Assembly: GCA_964529405.1 (NCBI GenBank)
Contig: CAZGWE010000017.1
Span: 1-21,121, forward strand
Direction of reading: 5' to 3'
Source of the DNA: CAZGWE01 sp964529405
Lineage (GTDB): Bacteria; Patescibacteriota; UBA1384; XYA2-FULL-43-10; 1-14-0-10-43-13
DNA: 21,121 nt
Shown: one piece after another, positions 17,749-21,121 of the stretch
How positions within the stretch are numbered: position 1 is the first letter of the stretch
Layout of the letters: the number at the start of each line of letters is the position of its first letter
Position numbers and translations under genes: made by a program
The notes under the pieces: model-generated
Database searches by the model: none
Seen by the model: the letters and a program-made list of their open reading frames with translations, nothing else
What the model was told of the DNA's origin: nothing

Positions 17749-17895
17749 TTATCCCTGTCGTTGTTTGTGTTTGGGGTTCTCGCAAATAATAAAAATCCTC
17801 CTCTTGGTTCCGGCGCGGTTTGTTTTTCCGGCTTTGCTTCTAAGGATAACCTTACATTTACTGCAAATCTTTTTTACCGATGGCTGGACTTTCAT
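17749..17895 (-). CDS. rpmJ: 50S ribosomal protein L36 with an 11-residue insertion
   Basis: The frame is open upstream to 17952, but L36 starts at MKVQPSVKKICSKCKVI (17895), the invariant family N-terminus. Zinc ligands are Cys11, Cys14, Cys38 and His43; the end IICENPKHKQRQG is invariant. Normal bacterial L36 has 37-38 residues; this one has 48. The extra residues (about 18-30, SKAGKTNRAGT region) lie between the two Cys pairs, where the fold has a short loop, and are basic and glycine-rich. GGAG lies about 14 bases upstream. It stands 68 bases after infA, as in many spc/alpha junctions. Confidence 0.9.
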   Translation of the reverse strand: MKVQPSVKKICSKCKVILRSKAGKTNRAGTKRRIFIICENPKHKQRQG

Positions 17896-17963
17896 CGTCT
17901 CTGTGACACTCCATAAACCAATAACGGATAATCCTGACAAACGGATCGTCATCTCCGGTCTAA

Positions 17964-18191
17964 TTATCTTTCGACATTGAACCGTCTGGTGATTCTGCCG
18001 CGATTCAAATCGTACGGCGTCAATTCGATTAAGACCGAATCGCCAACCGTTACCTGTATTCTGTTCTGAATCATACGCCCCGACAGATAACCTAAAGCAA
18101 CGTGCCCGCTTTCCAATTCCACGCGAAATTTCGAATCAGGCAAGACCTCAATGACCTTACCTGTCACTTCTATAACATCTTCTTTGGACAT
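17964..18191 (-). CDS. infA: Translation initiation factor IF-1
   Basis: A 75-residue S1-like OB-fold protein that occupies the A site of the 30S subunit during initiation. MSKEDVIEVTGKVIEVLPDS, then FRVELESGHVALGYLSGRM and GDSVLIELTPYDLNRGRITRR cover the whole family. Alanine replaces the usual basic residue in the GHVALGYLSG loop, where bacteria normally have HxVLAHISGK; the Gly-Arg-Met end is still recognisable. It lies 53 bases after map, where a TTGACT promoter may give independent expression. Confidence 0.96.
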   Translation of the reverse strand: MSKEDVIEVTGKVIEVLPDSKFRVELESGHVALGYLSGRMIQNRIQVTVGDSVLIELTPYDLNRGRITRRFNVER

Positions 18192-18213
18192 ATATTCTCG
18201 ATTTACTCATAAT

Positions 18214-18242
18214 AATTTAACATGTTTAAGCGCCAAAGTCAA
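18214..18242 (-). promoter_or_regulatory. Possible promoter of infA
   Basis: On the minus strand TTGACT (18242-18237), a 17-base spacer and TAAATT (18219-18214) stand between map and infA. The -35 is near consensus, the -10 is weaker. A start near 18207 would leave a leader of about 15 bases. Confidence 0.45.
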
Positions 18243-18244
18243 CA

Positions 18245-19006
18245 CTATCGCGTCACAATAGTCGCTTTATTGTTTTCAATCACGACAGTGTCCTCAAAAT
18301 GCGCCGCCAGCGACCCGTCGGCCGTGACTATTGTCCACTTGTCGGGCAAGGTCTTGATCCGGTAGTCCCCCGCCGTCAGCATCGGTTCGATGGCCAAAGC
18401 CATTCCGGGGGCAATGACCGGAAGCAGGCTGCCGTTGCCGAAATTGGGAATCTGGGGAGAAAGATGGACCTCGGGACCGATGCCATGCCCAACCAAATCG
18501 CGTACCACGCCAAAACCATTGCTTTCAGCCAATGCTTGGACCGCTTTGCCGATCGCGCCGATGTTCGCTCCGCTGCAAGTGACACTGATCGCCAGGTCAA
18601 GACAACGCTTTGTAATGGTGATTAATCTCTGGGCTTCTTCGGAAATCTTGCCTACAGCATAAGTCCTGGCCGCATCGGTGCACATTCCCCTATACCGTGC
18701 CCCGATATCAATGGAAACAATATCCCCCTGCCGCAAAACAGCCTCGCGCCGTGGCAGACCGTGGACGACTTCATCATTAATTGAGGCACAGATGGCGGCC
18801 GGATAGGCGCCGGCGCCGGGCACCCGGTACCACTTAAAGGCAGGTTCGGCACCCCGGCTCCGCAAGGCGGACTCGGCCAGTTCATCCAGTTCTATTGTCG
18901 CCATGCCCGGTTTAACCGACTTGCCCACCTCTTCAAAAACTGCGGCCAGGATTTTCCCGCTTGCTTTTAAATCTTCTATTTGCCTTTTGTTTAGAATGTT
19001 TGACAT
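18245..19006 (-). CDS. map: Methionine aminopeptidase, type I
   Basis: Removes the N-terminal Met from new proteins. I start at MSNILNKRQIEDLKASG (19006); the longer frame to 19105 overlaps adk and adds unrelated residues. In this numbering the five metal ligands are Asp100, Asp111, His174, Glu207 and Glu238, each three residues on from the E. coli positions, within VSIDIGARYRGMCTDAARTY, GHGIGPEVHLSPQIPNF, AIEPML and HFEDTVVI. Length 253 is standard. No clear ribosome site is seen. It follows adk by 25 bases, the usual secY-adk-map order. Confidence 0.96.
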   Translation of the reverse strand: MSNILNKRQIEDLKASGKILAAVFEEVGKSVKPGMATIELDELAESALRSRGAEPAFKWYRVPGAGAYPAAICASINDEVVHGLPRREAVLRQGDIVSIDIGARYRGMCTDAARTYAVGKISEEAQRLITITKRCLDLAISVTCSGANIGAIGKAVQALAESNGFGVVRDLVGHGIGPEVHLSPQIPNFGNGSLLPVIAPGMALAIEPMLTAGDYRIKTLPDKWTIVTADGSLAAHFEDTVVIENNKATIVTR

Positions 19007-19031
19007 TATAGCAAAGCAGTAAAGATAGACA

Positions 19032-19697
19032 TTAAGACTTGCTGCCGAAGGCTGCGACGGCTTCTTCGACCGCTTTTTCAACTTCCGGAACCGAAGGTTC
19101 GCCATCTACTACTATGACCCTGCCCTTCCGGCTGTAAGCTTCAACCACTTCGTTAATGCGCGGCAAATATTGGCCTATTCTCGTCCTGACGGTATCTTCG
19201 TTGTCATCCGACCTGGATACCAGAGCTCCGCCGCACTTTTCGCATATAGACGATTCTTCTCCGGTATAGACGGCGCCGCACTCCGAGCAAACCCGGCGGC
19301 GGATTATTCTCTTGAGCACCGTGGCCGGATCAACCTTTAAATAAATAATAACCGGCTCGGCCAGGTTGTTGTTTTCAATGTAATGATCGAGGAAACCGGC
19401 TTGCGGTGCTGTAAAGGGGAAGTTGTCGAAAACCAGGCCTGATTCGCTCTGGTCCAAAACATCTTTTACCAAATCGAAGACCACTTCATCGCGCTGGGGA
19501 ATACCGTCGTCGTAGCGCTTGCGTATCTCGGCAACAAAGGGATCTCGACTGTCCCCGTTTTCCAGCTTTTTTCTAACCAGGTCTCCTATGCCGATAACCT
19601 TGATGTCTCGCCTGAACGCGAAAACACGAGCTTGCGTCCCCTTGCCCGAAGCCGGTAAACCGAGGAAAGTGTAGATTTGTTTTTTTGAAATAGCCAT
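19032..19697 (-). CDS. adk: Adenylate kinase with zinc lid and altered AMP site
   Basis: Interconverts ATP, AMP and ADP. I start at MAISKKQIYTFLGLPASGKG (19697), 7 bases after secY; the longer frame overlaps secY. The P-loop is GLPASGKGT at 13-21. The lid has four Cys (137, 140, 152, 155) in a zinc-binding C-x2-C pair arrangement. RSDDNEDTVRTRI keeps the lid arginines. Odd point: the usual DGFPRT motif, whose Arg (E. coli Arg88) binds AMP, reads DNFPFT (91-96), so Gly and Arg are replaced. GIGDLVRKKL keeps the other AMP-site Arg. Length 221. It could prefer another nucleoside monophosphate, but position next to secY and map favours adk. Confidence 0.88.
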   Translation of the reverse strand: MAISKKQIYTFLGLPASGKGTQARVFAFRRDIKVIGIGDLVRKKLENGDSRDPFVAEIRKRYDDGIPQRDEVVFDLVKDVLDQSESGLVFDNFPFTAPQAGFLDHYIENNNLAEPVIIYLKVDPATVLKRIIRRRVCSECGAVYTGEESSICEKCGGALVSRSDDNEDTVRTRIGQYLPRINEVVEAYSRKGRVIVVDGEPSVPEVEKAVEEAVAAFGSKS

Positions 19698-19704
19698 AAC
19701 CGCT

Positions 19705-20973
19705 TTAATAAGTGTCGTAAGTATGCATGACGATTTGCGAATCAATCTGCCGCATAGTTTCGACTACGACTGAAATTACGATCAAAAGGCTGGTGCCTCC
19801 CAAGACCAACGTGCTTATGTGGGTGACTGATTGGACGATAAATGGCAAGACGGCAATCAAACCTAGGAAAACCGAACCGAATAAAGTTATGCGGATAATA
19901 ACGCGGCTTAAATATTCTTTTGTTTCCGTCCCGGGACGGATTCCCGGAATAAACCCGCCCTGTTTCTGTAAATTCTCGGAAATCTGGTCCGGCTTAAAAA
20001 CAATGCTGGTGTAAAAGTAAGTAAAGAAGACAACCAGTAGAAAGTAGGCGATGCCGTAAAATGTCTGGTTATTAAATAACTGTTCGACATATCTTGCCCC
20101 GTCGGCCAGCCACTTGGTGTAAGCGTTTTCCAAATATTTGGCCAGCACCCGAGGCAGGATCAACAAGCTCATAGCAAAAATTATTGGAATGACGCCAGCG
20201 ACATTGACGCGAATGGGCAAAAAACTGTTGACAGATTGGCCGGATAAGCGTGATTTGCGGGCATAGGACACCGGTATGTTGCGCTGCCCTTCCTGGACAA
20301 AAACAATGGCGGCCACAGCGGCGATAAAGGCGGCAGTAAAGGCTATTACGCCAATGATTTTGCCGCTGTCGCCGGACTGAAGCAAGGCCAAGGTGTTCCT
20401 AAGCTGGCTTGGCAAACCGGAGAGGATGCCGACGGTAATAATTAATGAAACGCCATTGCCGATGCCCTTTTCGGAAATTATCTCCCCTATCCACATCAGC
20501 AGGACTGTGCCCGCCGTAACCGAAATAAGCATCACGGCCAAGTCGAAAGAGGACCAATTTGGCACAATTTGCTGACTTCTAAGCAAAATAAGCATACTGT
20601 ACGCCTGGATCACAGCAAGAGGAACGGTGGCCAAACGGGTATATTGGTTAAGGCGCTGGCGACCCGCTTCGCCTTCTTTTTGCATCTCCTCGACGGCCGG
20701 AAAAATCATACCGAGCAGTTGGAAGATGATTGACGAGGTAATGTATGGACCGACACCCATCAGGATAATTGAGAAATTACTCATCGTGCCGCCAGAGAAT
20801 AAGTTGAGCAAGCCGAAAGCCTGATTTTCTTTAAAAAAGTTTCTAAGCAGTTCGAGGTTAACGCCGGGCAACGGTACATGAGCCAATAACCTGGTGATGG
20901 CCAACAGAATAAAAGCAACCAAAATTTTGTTGCGCAGATCTCTGAATTGCCAAATTTTCTCGAGCTTTCCCAT
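19705..20973 (-). CDS. secY: Preprotein translocase subunit SecY
   Basis: The channel through which SecA or ribosomes push unfolded proteins across the membrane. It has about ten hydrophobic helices in 422 residues. Signatures are GVGPYITSSIIFQLL at 73-87, GEAGRQRLNQYTRL at 101-114, EKGIGNGVSLIITVGI in the middle, and PGIRPGTETKEYL in the last cytoplasmic loop before TM9-TM10. The end (QIDSQIVMHTYDTY) is a usual SecY tail. Only a weak AGG precedes the ATG; a strong promoter lies 8 bases upstream, suggesting a leaderless message. Followed by adk 7 bases later. Confidence 0.97.
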   Translation of the reverse strand: MGKLEKIWQFRDLRNKILVAFILLAITRLLAHVPLPGVNLELLRNFFKENQAFGLLNLFSGGTMSNFSIILMGVGPYITSSIIFQLLGMIFPAVEEMQKEGEAGRQRLNQYTRLATVPLAVIQAYSMLILLRSQQIVPNWSSFDLAVMLISVTAGTVLLMWIGEIISEKGIGNGVSLIITVGILSGLPSQLRNTLALLQSGDSGKIIGVIAFTAAFIAAVAAIVFVQEGQRNIPVSYARKSRLSGQSVNSFLPIRVNVAGVIPIIFAMSLLILPRVLAKYLENAYTKWLADGARYVEQLFNNQTFYGIAYFLLVVFFTYFYTSIVFKPDQISENLQKQGGFIPGIRPGTETKEYLSRVIIRITLFGSVFLGLIAVLPFIVQSVTHISTLVLGGTSLLIVISVVVETMRQIDSQIVMHTYDTY

Positions 20974-20981
20974 TGGCCTAA

Positions 20982-21010
20982 ATATTACTTGAAATTAAGC
21001 TCGAAGTCAA
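20982..21010 (-). promoter_or_regulatory. secY promoter close to the start codon
   Basis: On the minus strand TTGACT (21010-21005), exactly 17 bases, then TAATAT (20987-20982). Only eight bases separate the -10 from the secY ATG at 20973, so the transcript would start within one or two bases of the start codon. Confidence 0.65.
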
Positions 21011-21050
21011 ACTTTATGAGACTAAAACGCCGATTTTCCGCCACACGGGA

Positions 21051-21121
21051 TTACTTCCGCCTGAATCTCTTAATGTAAGGGGCGTCTTTGAGCTTCCTGG
21101 TCCAGGAGAAGGTCTCCTCGA
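21051..21121 (-). CDS. 3' end of an unidentified basic protein
   Basis: The window edge cuts this frame; only the last 22 residues are present (EETFSWTRKLKDAPYIKRFR, then RK and a TAA stop). The basic aromatic tail would suit a ribosomal protein or other RNA-binding protein. In the usual spc operon the gene before secY is rplO (L15), but this tail is not a typical L15 end, so I give no name. The 77-base spacer to secY carries the secY promoter. Confidence 0.4.
   Translation of the reverse strand, partial: EETFSWTRKLKDAPYIKRFRRK

Noticed and set aside
19007..19105. Longer start for map
   Set aside because: It overlaps adk and adds residues absent from the family; all five metal ligands fit the start at 19006.
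19698..19745. Longer start for adk
   Set aside because: It overlaps the end of secY and adds a non-family leader; the P-loop position fits the start at 19697.
1..21121. Alternative genetic code with TGA as Gly or Trp
   Set aside because: TGA ends leuS, the pyrophosphatase-like gene and the 3060 orphan at the expected places, and no TGA falls within a conserved protein block.
1..21121. CRISPR array or transposase
   Set aside because: No series of regularly spaced direct repeats and no transposase or integrase motif was found.

Overview
The window looks like a chromosomal segment of a candidate phyla radiation (Patescibacteria-type) bacterium. The reasons are compact housekeeping genes with short spacers, cut-down or divergent versions of core proteins (PheS, L36, Adk), and a ribosomal gene order of secY-adk-map-infA-rpmJ-rpsM-rpsK-rpsD-rpoA-rplQ-rplM-rpsI. 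TGA is used as a stop (for example at the ends of leuS and of the pyrophosphatase gene), so the code is standard. The lineage assignment is inference; no rRNA gene is present.

Positions 1-3539 are accessory. A small orphan gene (154-504) has a perfect consensus promoter and a GC-rich terminator. A tiny zinc-ribbon ORF follows on the minus strand. A plus-strand cassette then encodes a TspO-family protein (904-1305), a heliorhodopsin with its retinal lysine (1345-2124) and a DUF378 membrane protein (2171-2374), closed by a 12-bp hairpin. Next come a pyrophosphatase-like gene whose conserved N-terminus has no usual start codon, a 20-codon relic of a low-molecular-weight phosphatase, and a second orphan cassette (3060-3260).

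Positions 3540-7997 are plus-strand housekeeping genes: leuS, rpmF (too short for routine ORF calling), nusB and rnc. The leucyl-tRNA synthetase carries a complete Nudix hydrolase domain inserted inside its editing domain. This segment has its own arginine-codon signature.

Positions 8011-21121 are all on the minus strand. Read in the direction of transcription, they hold the end of an unidentified gene, secY, adk, map, infA, rpmJ, rpsM, rpsK, rpsD, rpoA, rplQ, rplM and rpsI, then an intrinsic terminator. A second group follows: rbfA, a four-helix membrane protein, pheS (catalytic domain only), pheT, an RsuA/RluB-type pseudouridine synthase and a D,D-carboxypeptidase. This group converges on rnc.

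Together the core genes cover protein secretion, transcription (RpoA, NusB), ribosome proteins and ribosome maturation (RbfA, RNase III, pseudouridine synthase), tRNA charging and wall trimming. The most notable items are the heliorhodopsin/TspO/DUF378 cassette and the LeuRS-Nudix fusion. Several promoters sit so close to start codons that leaderless mRNAs are likely.
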